DNA of 64,000 nt from Desulfurococcaceae archaeon AG1 (GTDB taxonomy: Archaea; Thermoproteota; Thermoprotei_A; Sulfolobales; AG1): assembly GCA_003116855.1 (NCBI GenBank), contig BEWT01000005.1, positions 115,644 through 179,643 on the forward strand. Reading direction: 5' to 3'. The position numbers and the translations under genes were made by a program. Of the stretch, positions 9,046 to 16,855 are shown one piece after another. The notes beneath the pieces were generated by a model. It was not told the DNA's origin, did not search any database, and saw only the letters and a list, made by a program, of their open reading frames with translations. Each line of letters begins with the position of its first letter. Position 1 is the first letter of the stretch.

Positions 9046-9822
9046 ATGGTGTTTGGTTTGAGGCTATCGATGCTTAGGTGGGCTGTGCTGTTTAATCTAG
9101 CTAAGGCTTTTAGACTAGGTCTTCCCGTTCCTGTGGGTCGTTTGGTTAGGGTTTTCAAGCTGAATTCAAGCCTTACATATAGGTTTCTCAGTGAGTTGGA
9201 GGCTGAGGATATGGTGGAGAGGGTTGGGAGGGGGCTGTGGGTTCTCAGAGATACTGCGAAGGCTAGAGCCCTGGCTGAATATGTATTGGAGCTTAGACCA
9301 GACTCTCCATTCGAGTACTGGGCTAGCATGGTTCCAGAGGTCTACTACTATATCCCAGATCCTCCTTTCAAGGAGTGGCTCGGCTTCCCAGAGAGATATC
9401 TTGTTATAGTTGATAAGATGCTTAAGGATAGGATAAACCCGCCTGAGGAGTATACCGTGATCTATACGGGTATGAGGGGTCGCTCCTGGAGCTATGATAG
9501 GAGCAGGGGGTATTCAAGGGGCGATCCTGAGCAATCTGTTGCAGACATACTTAGCTATGACCCGAACTGGCCGATAGAGGTTGATCTCTATTGGAACATG
9601 GATAGACTCGACATGGACGATGTAGCCCGTAGATGCACCACCCTGGGACTTAGAAGGCTCTCAACATTCCTATCCTTCCTAGCCCTCGTAAGCAACCCAC
9701 TCCCAGCCAAGATAACATTCAACTACCTAGCCCTGCTAGACTCTGAGATCCTGTGGAAGAACCTCAGCTACTACACAAACATAGTCTACGCCAACGGGGT
9801 AGCAGATAAGTGGGGGATCTAG
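9046..9822 (+). CDS. Winged-helix protein, possibly AbiEi-like antitoxin
   Basis: About residues 10-75 look like a winged helix: a recognition-helix stretch (SSLTYRFLSELEAEDMVERV) followed by a wing (GRGLWVLRD). The remaining 180 residues are unassigned. A damaged reading frame follows one base after its stop and an AbiEii-like nucleotidyltransferase lies further on. The layout recalls AbiEi/AbiEii regulator-plus-nucleotidyltransferase pairs, but the family link is an inference. ATG 9046 has a TATA-like ATTTATAG upstream near 9018. Confidence 0.5.
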   Translation: MVFGLRLSMLRWAVLFNLAKAFRLGLPVPVGRLVRVFKLNSSLTYRFLSELEAEDMVERVGRGLWVLRDTAKARALAEYVLELRPDSPFEYWASMVPEVYYYIPDPPFKEWLGFPERYLVIVDKMLKDRINPPEEYTVIYTGMRGRSWSYDRSRGYSRGDPEQSVADILSYDPNWPIEVDLYWNMDRLDMDDVARRCTTLGLRRLSTFLSFLALVSNPLPAKITFNYLALLDSEILWKNLSYYTNIVYANGVADKWGI

Positions 9823-9823
9823 G

Positions 9824-10135
9824 ATGGGTGTGGAGACTAGGAGTAGGGAGGATACTTCTCATGATCTGGTGGTGGAGGAGCTAAGACATAAGCTAAAGGA
9901 TCTAACCCCAAGCATGGATATTCTTGTTGAGACGGCTCAAAAGCTGCCGGGTGCTGAAGGAGGTCTTAGCAAGAGAGATCTAAATATTGTGGCACAGGAT
10001 GGCTGAGTTCAATAGGTGGCTTGCTGAGAGTTTAAAACAAGCAAGACTAAGAGTGTTCCTGAGCCCACCTCTGAATTATATAGAATTGATTCATGGGGTT
10101 CTCATCTGGTTGGGAGACACGTATATATGCTGCTG
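9824..10135 (+). pseudogene. Truncated partner gene of the winged-helix protein
   Basis: ATG 9824 opens a 60-codon frame one base after the winged-helix stop, so it is clearly coupled to it. It stops at 10006; an overlapping frame (9987 on: AEFNRWLAESLKQARLRVF) continues as plausible protein until it runs into dispersed-repeat copy 2. I read this as a single gene broken by a frameshift and then cut off by the repeat. The function of the original is not recognisable. Confidence 0.4.
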
Positions 10136-10159
10136 CCTTCATCCACCGCCCACCTTTCT

Positions 10160-10320
10160 TTACCGTTTACCCGAGAGCGGTCTTTTATTTTCTTTTATAT
10201 CCATTTATGGCCGCCCTCGGGCTCCTCACAGTCTCCCCGAGCCCCCTCACCGCGGTTCAGCCACGGATCTTGGAAACCCGGGGTCATCATTTCTTATTCT
10301 CCGAAAGCTTATAAGTTTTC
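10160..10320 (+). repeat. Structured dispersed repeat, copy 2
   Basis: Aligns with copy 1 at 5530. The CCCGAG/CTCGGG stem (10070-type positions: 10170-10175 with 10216-10221) is kept and lengthened by GCGG/CCGC, with a larger AT-rich loop. A C-rich block, a GGTT/AACC stem and GGGGTCA follow, then TATA-like AGCTTATAAG at about 10306-10315. A further shared block (GAAGAATTCTA...) lies about 95 bases later, at the start of the nucleotidyltransferase gene, so copy 2 has extra sequence inserted relative to copy 1. Confidence 0.6.
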
Positions 10321-10405
10321 TGGAGAACATGATGGGATAGTGGAAAGCATGGGCTGGATAGGCATATGGCATCTGCATACCTCTAAAAGCTATAGGTGGA
10401 TACCA

Positions 10406-11089
10406 ATGAATACGAAGAATTCTAAGAGCAATCAAAAAGAAAACAGCCCTGATAGGAGCCTAATATTCGATAGGGGTAGGCGCGTAATCCGCCTTACCAA
10501 GGAGAGGCTTTTACCGGAGGACACTGTCGCGTTCAAGTTCGTTGAGGTTCTTGAGGAGGGCGGGGTAGGCTACGTAGTGGTTGCAGGCTACACTGCAATA
10601 CTCTTCGGCAGGGGTAGGAGAAGTGATGACATTGATTTCATAATCGAGGAGGTAGGTGAGGATGGCTTCGTGGAGCTGTGTAGGAGAACCCGGGAAGCAG
10701 GGTTCACGCTGATGCAGGGGGATATCTGGTCAGAGGGCTCTGTGAGAAGACTCTATCAGAGCTACTTGGCTGAGGGGTACGGTGTTAGGTTCATGTATAG
10801 AGATATTGTCCTCCCAAACATAGAGGTGAAGCTAGCCAAGACGGACGCCCATAGGTACGCGTTAGCCCACGCCTTAAGGGTTGTAGTAAACGATAGGTTC
10901 ATGGTAAGAGTATCCCCTCTAGAGCTGCAGATAGCCTACAAGCTATACCTAGGTACTGAGAAGGATATTGGCGATGCTGTATTCCTCTACACGCTGTTCA
11001 AAGACCATATAGACCGTGGAGAGCTGGAAAGGTGGTGTGTGAGGCTGAGAGTAGACTGCAGAATACCGGAGGAGGCAGGTAGCTCATGA
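10406..11089 (+). CDS. AbiEii-like nucleotidyltransferase
   Basis: The pattern VVAGYTAILFGRGRRS followed by DDID (about residues 58-77) is the nucleotidyltransferase G(G/Y)xAxxxxG...DxD signature of MNT/AbiEii-type enzymes. The rest is helical, ending with a region like the AbiEii C-terminus. ATG 10406 is chosen because coding potential begins there; an open frame extends further upstream but only through the repeat. The first ten codons lie in sequence shared with dispersed-repeat copy 1. The stop overlaps the next gene by four bases (ATGA). Confidence 0.68.
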   Translation: MNTKNSKSNQKENSPDRSLIFDRGRRVIRLTKERLLPEDTVAFKFVEVLEEGGVGYVVVAGYTAILFGRGRRSDDIDFIIEEVGEDGFVELCRRTREAGFTLMQGDIWSEGSVRRLYQSYLAEGYGVRFMYRDIVLPNIEVKLAKTDAHRYALAHALRVVVNDRFMVRVSPLELQIAYKLYLGTEKDIGDAVFLYTLFKDHIDRGELERWCVRLRVDCRIPEEAGSS

Positions 11090-11343
11090 CATCTGAGTCT
11101 CTGCTTGAGGAGGTTGAGGAAGAGCGTAGGAGGAATCTTGAGGATATCATACGCCATGCCCGCTGGGAGGCTGAGATGGTTAAGAAGCTCGGTAAAAAAT
11201 GGTTCGAGATAAGGGATAGATGGCTCATCGAGGCGTGGGAGGCTGATAGAGAACTGTGGAAAGACCCTAGGGTGAGGGAGGCACTGATAAAAGCAATACT
11301 GGTGAGGGACAGACTCAAGCACCGCAGACCAGCGGTGGAGTAG
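11086..11343 (+). CDS. Small charged helical protein linked to the nucleotidyltransferase
   Basis: 85 residues, almost entirely helical and highly charged (EEVEEERRRNLEDII), starting at an ATGA overlap with the nucleotidyltransferase. Nucleotidyltransferases of this class commonly pair with a small helical HEPN protein; a RDRLKH string near the C-terminus has the R-x4-H spacing of a HEPN motif, but the protein is short for that family and I do not claim it. The phosphoesterase gene begins 31 bases later. Confidence 0.55.
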   Translation: MTSESLLEEVEEERRRNLEDIIRHARWEAEMVKKLGKKWFEIRDRWLIEAWEADRELWKDPRVREALIKAILVRDRLKHRRPAVE

Positions 11344-11374
11344 CTGGAGCTAGTGGTACTCGTGCCGTTAACGG

Positions 11375-12196
11375 GTGAGCGATGTGAGAATCTGTTGCCT
11401 AGGCGATATCCACTACTACGGGCAGCGGAGCGACCTAGAGCTACTGACCCAGCGGATTGAGAGTGTCTGCGGCAGTGCTGATGCTATGGTTGTTGTCGGC
11501 GACTTAACTTCCAGCGGGAGACTAGACCACATGAGAGAAGTTCTTGAGGCGGTGAGAGATGCTGCTGGAGGAATCCTAGTGCTTGTTGTACCCGGCAACC
11601 ACGACATCTACGTTGCTTGGGACGAGGTGGAGAGAGGTGTTAACTCTCTTCTCAAGCTATCTATATTCAACAGCCTCGTCGAGAACATTGGCTGTATAGC
11701 ACTGATGAAGAAACCATTCATCATAGATAACGTTGGTTTTGTTGGCTCTATCGGGTGGTACGACTATAGCTTCGCACCTCAATGGCTAAACCTCCCCCTA
11801 GATACCTATAGGGAGAAGGCTTTCGGATTGAGCATCTGGGCTGATAGGGAGTTTGTCAAGCTACCCTTCAGCGACGAGGAGTTCACGATAACGCTGCTCG
11901 AAAGGTTCGAGGAGCACATCAGAGAGGTATACAGTGCTGTAGAGAAGATAGTTGCGGTTATGCACCACGTACCCTTCAGGGAGCTGGTGCACTACAAGCT
12001 CATACCAGAGTGGGACTATTTCTCCACATTCATGGGTTCGGAAAGTTTCGGACATGTAATCAAGAAGTATGACAAGGTTAAGCTTGTTCTTTACGGACAC
12101 GGCCACAACGGCGTGGACACCGGGTTCTGCAAAGAGCTACACGGGATAAAGTGCTGCAGCTGCGCATCACCAATACCACTGGTAACCACTCTCTAG
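11375..12196 (+). CDS. Metallophosphoesterase, second copy in the island
   Basis: 273 residues with GDIHYYG (about 9-15), GDLTSSGRLDH (about 42-52), PGNHDIY (about 73), MHHVPF (about 188) and GHGHNG (about 229): a complete calcineurin-like two-metal site. GTG 11375 follows a GGGTGAG-type site. It is the third member of a same-strand cassette with the nucleotidyltransferase and the small helical protein. Its last codons run into DNA that, in another frame, encodes a methylase fragment, so its C-terminus may be chimeric. Sequence differs clearly from the phosphoesterase at 6112. Confidence 0.76.
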   Translation: MSDVRICCLGDIHYYGQRSDLELLTQRIESVCGSADAMVVVGDLTSSGRLDHMREVLEAVRDAAGGILVLVVPGNHDIYVAWDEVERGVNSLLKLSIFNSLVENIGCIALMKKPFIIDNVGFVGSIGWYDYSFAPQWLNLPLDTYREKAFGLSIWADREFVKLPFSDEEFTITLLERFEEHIREVYSAVEKIVAVMHHVPFRELVHYKLIPEWDYFSTFMGSESFGHVIKKYDKVKLVLYGHGHNGVDTGFCKELHGIKCCSCASPIPLVTTL

Positions 12197-12540
12197 AGCT
12201 CATGGATCAGGTTGCTAAAGAGATATATAGGGTTTTAAAGCCAGGTGGGTATCTAGGTATTCTCATAGGGGATACAAGGATCCACAAACACTATGTCCCA
12301 ATATCCCACCACGTCCTCCAGATCCTCCTTAGAAGGGGCTTTATATTGAGGGAGGAGGTGGTGAAGATCCAGCATAAGATGAAGACAACAAGAGAGGTTT
12401 GGAGGAAGCTGAGGAACAGGGATTTCCTCCTAATATACCACGAGAAGCTCTTCATACTAAGAAAGCCTAAGAACACAGGCGAGTATAAGGAGTATAGATA
12501 CAGTTCATATATAAACCTGAACTGGAGATCGGACAGTTAA
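12170..12540 (+). pseudogene. C-terminal stump of a DNA (N4/N6) methyltransferase
   Basis: Reads LMDQVAKEIYRVLKPGGYL, then GILIGDTR and HHVLQILLRRGF, a pattern typical of the last third of amino-methyltransferases of the N6/N4 class (the VLKPGG strand-turn and the end of the Rossmann fold). The S-adenosylmethionine-binding and catalytic (NPPY-type) parts are absent; the upstream DNA instead belongs to the phosphoesterase in another frame. This indicates a deletion junction near 12170-12200. Not expected to be active. Confidence 0.65.
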
Positions 12541-12615
12541 ACCATATGGTAGATTAACAGTTTATTCAGCAACAATAAAGCAATGAGGATCTAGGGTGGA
12601 TATCGAGGATCTGAG

Positions 12616-12808
12616 TTAGCTTTTTTGTTTCTCTCTGGGTATTGCTACATTGTTCGCGTTATATGAAATAGATAGGTTTTTCTCCCTCTTTATAGCCTCC
12701 TCCACAAGATCTACAATCGTCCTCTTCTTCCTCAACCTCTTAACCCATTCGCGAAGAGGTGCTGCGGTGGCAAATACACCAAGAACCGCGTCACCAGCAA
12801 ACTTTACA
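12616..12808 (-). pseudogene. C-terminal fragment of an unknown gene, cut by the TnpB element
   Basis: On the minus strand a frame stays open from the left end of the TnpB element (about 12808) to a TAA at 12616-12618. It reads VVKFAGDAVLGVFATAAP, then REWVKRLRKKRTIVDLVEEA, with good coding character. No start lies between it and the element, so the insertion seems to have removed its 5' part. The 75 bases between the methylase stump and this fragment show nothing. Confidence 0.5.
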
Positions 12809-12974
12809 ACTGAAAGCCTCGCCTCTTCAAGGCGGGGATGCTGCTAATGCTTATAAGCTTTTGTCTCATAATTTCTTGGGGTCTTGGCGGGCTAATCTAT
12901 AGCGATCACCATATACTAGCCTCTCCATCTCTATGCCTGCCAAGACCCTGAGCGTGATATCTTGATCAGGAGCT

Positions 12975-14246
12975 GTGTGTATAGAGCTGCTGCCGGATGA
13001 GGTTGCTGATGAGAGGCTAAGGACACTCTGTAACCTCTCTTCAAAGCTCTGGAACGAGATGAACTATGCTAGGAGGAGGCAGTTCTTCGAAACAAAAAGA
13101 GTAGATCTTAAGCAAACATATAAGGAGTTCTATGAGAGGTATAAGAAGTTAATTGGATCTGTTACCGCTCAGCAGATCCTAATTAAGAATTATGAGGCTT
13201 GGAAAGCATTCTTCTCGTCTTTGAAGGCTAAGAAGGAGGGTAGGCTACCACCATACATAAAGAAAGTTAATCCCCCAGGTTATAGGAAGAAGGGTGGGAG
13301 GAGAACACTGTGGACAGTCCTCAGAAACGATCAATATAGAATCGAGGGTGAATATATAGTTATCAAGGGTTTAGGGGCTATAGGATCTATAAGGGTTAGA
13401 TACTCAGGTAGAATACATATTTCTGGGAAACAGGGTAGAGCTGAGATACACTATGACTATGACGAGAAGAAGTGGTATATGTACATATCCTACGAGGTTG
13501 AGAAGAAGATAGTCAGGGGTAGTAGCTTTAGAATTCCTTTAAAGCCCCTTGGGAATAAGGAGGCTGGCATTGATATAGGCATCAATAACCTCTTGGCTGT
13601 ATATGTTGATGACGGATCTGCATTGCTTGTCAATGGAAGACCTTTGAAGGCTATTAGCTTCTACTGGAGGGAGAAGATATCCGAGTATCAAAGCACATTG
13701 AATAGATATGGCTTTAAAACATCTAAGAGGATTAGGAGGATGTATAAAAAGTGGAGAAGACAGATAAAGAGCTACATCAACTGGGCTGTTAGAAACACAA
13801 TAGAATGGCTATACCATAGTGGTGTGAAGAAGATATATGTTGGTCACCCGAAATACGCTTCTCAAGAACCTGGTAAGGGCTCTAAGGTGAACTTCGAGAT
13901 TGTCCATGTATGGAGCTATGGATATCTATTGAGGAGATTAAAGGAGGTTGCTGAGGAATACGGGATAGAGGTTGAGCATGTTGATGAGAAGGATACATCT
14001 AGAACATGCCCAATATGCAGGGCAATAGAGAATCACAAGAGAATATCGAGAGGGCTGTTCAAATGCTACAAGCATAACATCGTATTCAACGCAGACCTCG
14101 TGGGGGCATTCAACATACTAGCTAAGAGTAGAGCCATAACCCCGAGCCCCGCACTATGCGGGGTAGGGGTAACACGCCTAAGACCGGGCGTGAGGCTAAA
14201 CCCGGCGGAAGCCGGGGATGTAGCCCCAAACCTCCCCACCCTTTAG
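12975..14246 (+). CDS. tnpB: TnpB RNA-guided nuclease family protein (OrfB)
   Basis: RuvC-like nuclease of IS200/IS605-type elements. RuvC-I is GIDIGINNL (about residue 197), RuvC-III is NADLVGAFNIL near the end, and the zinc motif CPIC...CYKH lies between. The usual RuvC-II glutamate is not in the expected strand (IYVGHPK); a glutamate occurs a little later (NFEIVHVW). From ATG 12933 the frame reads MPAKTLSVIS then a TGA at 12963, so the natural N-terminus may be interrupted and GTG 12975 used instead. The C-terminal codons overlap the hairpin-rich right end. Confidence 0.85.
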   Translation: MCIELLPDEVADERLRTLCNLSSKLWNEMNYARRRQFFETKRVDLKQTYKEFYERYKKLIGSVTAQQILIKNYEAWKAFFSSLKAKKEGRLPPYIKKVNPPGYRKKGGRRTLWTVLRNDQYRIEGEYIVIKGLGAIGSIRVRYSGRIHISGKQGRAEIHYDYDEKKWYMYISYEVEKKIVRGSSFRIPLKPLGNKEAGIDIGINNLLAVYVDDGSALLVNGRPLKAISFYWREKISEYQSTLNRYGFKTSKRIRRMYKKWRRQIKSYINWAVRNTIEWLYHSGVKKIYVGHPKYASQEPGKGSKVNFEIVHVWSYGYLLRRLKEVAEEYGIEVEHVDEKDTSRTCPICRAIENHKRISRGLFKCYKHNIVFNADLVGAFNILAKSRAITPSPALCGVGVTRLRPGVRLNPAEAGDVAPNLPTL

Positions 14247-14263
14247 GGCGGGGAGGAGGTCAG
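14140..14263 (+). ncRNA. Candidate omega-RNA / right end of the TnpB element
   Basis: Four hairpins in a row: CCCCGC/GCGGGG (14147-14152 with 14158-14163), CACGCC/GGCGTG (14173-14178 with 14187-14192), CCCGGC/GCCGGG (14201-14206 with 14211-14216) and CCTCCCC/GGGGAGG (14231-14237 with 14250-14256) enclosing CCC/GGG. The related element at 16855-17172 keeps all four at matching places with different bases in the arms. Overlap of the guide RNA with the 3' end of tnpB is the known arrangement in these systems. Confidence 0.62.
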
Positions 14264-14341
14264 AGAAAATAGAGAAAAGAGATAGGGCTATAGCTTCTGC
14301 TCTTTCTATATATCTGTTAAGGTATCTATTTTGGGCAGGGT

Positions 14342-15589
14342 ATGGCTGTAGAGGAGAGGATCAAGGGTGAGGATAAACACATGATTGATGAGATCGTTTC
14401 TAGGATGCATGGGTATGTGATAAGGGATGAACATATCCCATGGAGGTTTGTGGATCGAGAGGCTGAGGTTTGGAATATGGTTGATGAGGAGGGTGTTGTT
14501 GAGGGTGGCTGGATCACTGTTCTCTATGGACCCAAGGGATGTGGTAAGAGCACCTTCTTCAGGGCTCTTTCACATGCTGTTGATCAGATAGATGCTGGGC
14601 TCGATATTCTTATAGTCGAGAGAGCCGGGGATATCCAGAGATCGATACTGCATCTCCCAAAAAGCCTCAGAAGATTGGCTAGGGACATCACAGATCATGT
14701 CTCTAAGATCATCAAGATATCGCCAGATAAGACAAGAGCATTGATATCGCCCCCAACAACCTATAGGATCTCTCAGAATGACTCCTGGATCGAGTTTGAC
14801 GCATCTCCATTCCACATAGTGAATGAGATCTCATACTACATAGCCTACTGGTATGAAATCGATAGAAGAATAGTGATAGTCCTAGACGATGCTAGGATCG
14901 ATGATGAGGAGAGTCTCTGGAGATTCAGAGGATGGCTTGAGAACTTTGCAAACATCATAAGGGAAGATAATAGTGTCTACATGGATAGAGGTGGATCCAT
15001 AGCTGTTATAGCACTAACAGGAGATGCATTGGTTGAGGAGATAAGACATATAGTTGGTGGCAAGGTCAATTGGGCTTTGATTTGGAACCTATCTAGGATC
15101 TCCTCTGAGGAGCTGGTATCACAGATGGGACTACACCATAGGGTCGCTGGAGAGCTTGGAGTAGGTGTTGAGACTTCTAAGGAGATCCTGTGGAGACTGG
15201 CTGGGGGGAATCCAAGGGCTCTTAGGCTCATATGGGAAAGAGGGTTGAAGGAATGGCTTGTGGATGAGATCATAGGTGGGATCCGCGGTTTTGCCCAAGA
15301 CCTGCCAGAGGATCAGAGGGGAGAGGCTCTGGAAAAGATCTCGGAGAGAATGGATAATGTGGATGATATAGCCTGGACGGATCCAAGCATCTGGAAGTCT
15401 ATGGTGAAGCACAACATAATCATATACATAGCAGCTGCAAAGAAGATCTCCGAAATACCTAGAGAACCGTGGATAGGCAGGGAATACGCATTCCAGATCC
15501 CAGCATACTACCATATATTGAAGGCGATGGCTAAGAAGAGAAGCTGGGAAATATCCCCAGAGGAAGTGATCAGAGAGGCTATGGCCTAG
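14342..15589 (+). CDS. Archaeal P-loop ATPase (AAA/STAND-like), copy B
   Basis: 415 residues. Walker A YGPKGCGKST (about 60-69), Walker B IVIVLDDA (about 178-185), then AVIALTGDALVEEI and a helical C-terminus. The last 60 residues, including EPWIGREYAFQIPAYYH, are nearly the same as copy A at 7698-8885, as is the N-terminal region with RFVDREAEV. Residues of about 75-170 have no resemblance to copy A. It starts 79 bases after the TnpB element and precedes the coiled-coil pair. Substrate and partner are unknown; a DNA-associated or signalling role is only an inference. Confidence 0.72.
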   Translation: MAVEERIKGEDKHMIDEIVSRMHGYVIRDEHIPWRFVDREAEVWNMVDEEGVVEGGWITVLYGPKGCGKSTFFRALSHAVDQIDAGLDILIVERAGDIQRSILHLPKSLRRLARDITDHVSKIIKISPDKTRALISPPTTYRISQNDSWIEFDASPFHIVNEISYYIAYWYEIDRRIVIVLDDARIDDEESLWRFRGWLENFANIIREDNSVYMDRGGSIAVIALTGDALVEEIRHIVGGKVNWALIWNLSRISSEELVSQMGLHHRVAGELGVGVETSKEILWRLAGGNPRALRLIWERGLKEWLVDEIIGGIRGFAQDLPEDQRGEALEKISERMDNVDDIAWTDPSIWKSMVKHNIIIYIAAAKKISEIPREPWIGREYAFQIPAYYHILKAMAKKRSWEISPEEVIREAMA

Positions 15590-15725
15590 GCTATAGACGT
15601 TCGTTATAGTTTCTTTTTGTTGCTTCCGATCTATTTGCTCTAATATTCTAGTCCAGCTTATAAGCAAAGATCTATAAACAGGGATATATTTATATATTGT
15701 TAAGGTGATTATCTCTTGATGGTTG

Positions 15726-16175
15726 ATGGCTGATCATTCTTCATCTATAGGTGTTGATGTTATAGCCTCTATTCTTACAGAGTATGCTAAGAGGATCGTT
15801 GAAAAGGCTTTGAGGGGTGAGAAGCTGAGCGACTGGGAGGTAGGCTTCCTGCTTATGGAGGCTACTAGGAGAACCCTAGAGGCTAGGATGGACGCTATAG
15901 AGAAGAGAATGGCTAGCTTAGAAGAGAGCCTGAAGACAAGGATGGAGGCTCTTGAGAAGAGCCTATCAGAGAGAATGAACTCTATTGAGAAGAGAATGGA
16001 TATGCTTGAGAAAAACCTAACCATGAGGATCGAGCTTCTTGAGAAGAGGGTTGAAGCCCTTGAGAAAAGGGTTGAGGGTTTAGAAGCTGATATGAAGCAG
16101 CTAAGAACAAGCATGGATAGCCTGAGAGATCTGATAATAAACAGGCTTGTAGAGGCACTAGCTAGAAAGAGCTAG
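15726..16175 (+). CDS. Coiled-coil protein, family P, copy 1
   Basis: 149 residues: a short helical head (IDV-type VIASILTEYAKRIVEKA, then GEKLSDWEVGFLLMEA) and a long heptad/hendecad coiled coil of repeats such as LEKRVEALEKRVEGLEAD, ending RDLIINRLVEALARKS. ATG 15726 is chosen because the second copy starts at the same codon. It is about 80 percent or more identical by eye to the gene at 27474, with an extra 18 residues (11+7, keeping coiled-coil phase) in the middle. Converges on a partner gene 22 bases away whose head domain is related to this one. Function unknown. Confidence 0.7.
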   Translation: MADHSSSIGVDVIASILTEYAKRIVEKALRGEKLSDWEVGFLLMEATRRTLEARMDAIEKRMASLEESLKTRMEALEKSLSERMNSIEKRMDMLEKNLTMRIELLEKRVEALEKRVEGLEADMKQLRTSMDSLRDLIINRLVEALARKS

Positions 16176-16197
16176 AGGATCATCTATAGGTGTTGAT

Positions 16198-16608
16198 TCA
16201 ACCCTTCTTCCCACCGTATAGCCTCTCCATATACTCCTTCATCATCTTAATAATATCAGTCTTAATCGATGACACCTCATTATATACGAGCTCAACCCTC
16301 CTCTCAAGCGAGTCAAGCCTCTTCTCAAGAGAATCAAACCTCTTATCAACACTCTTCTCAAGTGATTCAATCCTCTTATCGACATAGTCCTTGAGATCGT
16401 TGATCCTCTTATCAACATATTCTTTAAGATCATCGAATCTCTTATTGATTGCTTCGAATCTCTTCTCGTTAGATCTCATGATTATATCTAGATATAGTAT
16501 CACTATCTCTTGATCCGAGAGCTTCTTGCCTTCAGCAACTTTTCTAGCAATCCTATTCACAGCCTCATCAAGAACCCTAGAGATCAGGGTTTCAGCAACA
16601 ACGCCCAA
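16198..16608 (-). CDS. Coiled-coil protein, family M, copy 1
   Basis: 136 residues, TTG start at 16608. Head: LDEAVNRIARKVAEGKKLSDQEIVILYLDI; coiled coil: repeated VDKRxxxL units; tail: VYNEVSSIKTDIIKMM then KEYMERLYGGKKG. The head aligns with that of family P (AKRIVEKALRGEKLSDWEVGFLLME), so the two convergent genes look like divergent paralogues. A near copy lies at 27892-28290. The upstream sequence GAACTAATATATAG is shared by both copies and is the likely promoter. No enzyme motif is seen. Confidence 0.7.
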   Translation of the reverse strand: MGVVAETLISRVLDEAVNRIARKVAEGKKLSDQEIVILYLDIIMRSNEKRFEAINKRFDDLKEYVDKRINDLKDYVDKRIESLEKSVDKRFDSLEKRLDSLERRVELVYNEVSSIKTDIIKMMKEYMERLYGGKKG

Positions 16609-16767
16609 CAGAGCACCAAATAAAATTGGTGAGAAGAACTAATATATAGATAGCTCTCACATCGCATAGGTGGTGGGCTTTAAGAATCTTATAAGCTAAG
16701 ATCTGCTTTTCAATTCTTCTTTCTCATTACCTATCAAATTATAGTACTGTATTTCTGTATCCACCAT

Positions 16768-16855
16768 AGTTGGGTTCGTCAAGGTCTCCCCTGGCTCCTT
16801 ACCGCCGCGGTTCTCTAAGGATCTCAGGAACCCACGGTCACTATCACAATAACTT
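16768..16855 (+). repeat. Structured dispersed repeat, copy 3 (truncated)
   Basis: Matches the middle of copies 1 and 2: GGGTTCGTCAAGG, a C-rich block, CGGTTC with GGAACC about 15 bases later, then CGGTCACTATCACAATAA. Where copies 1 and 2 go on to AGCTTATAAG, this copy meets the left end of the non-autonomous TnpB-type element at 16855. The first hairpin (CCCGAG/CTCGGG) is absent. Confidence 0.5.

Larger units (their letters stand above)
12811..14263 (+). mobile_element. IS200/IS605-type element encoding only TnpB
   Basis: The left end begins near TGAAAGCCTCGCC with a hairpin GCCTC-ttc-AAGGC type arm and a TATA-like GCTTATAAG at about 12849. The right end is a run of four hairpins ending GGGGAGGAGGTCAG at 14263. 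Both ends match the shorter element at 16855-17172. There is no TnpA (Y1 transposase), so movement would depend on a transposase supplied elsewhere. No long terminal inverted repeats are seen, as expected for this group. Confidence 0.72.

Noticed and set aside
12650..12847. A plus-strand 65-codon frame before the TnpB element
   Set aside because: It overlaps the minus-strand fragment, which has better coding character.
15734..16114. Long antisense frames in the coiled-coil genes
   Set aside because: They mirror the repeated heptad codons of the real genes in both copies and have no starts in suitable context.
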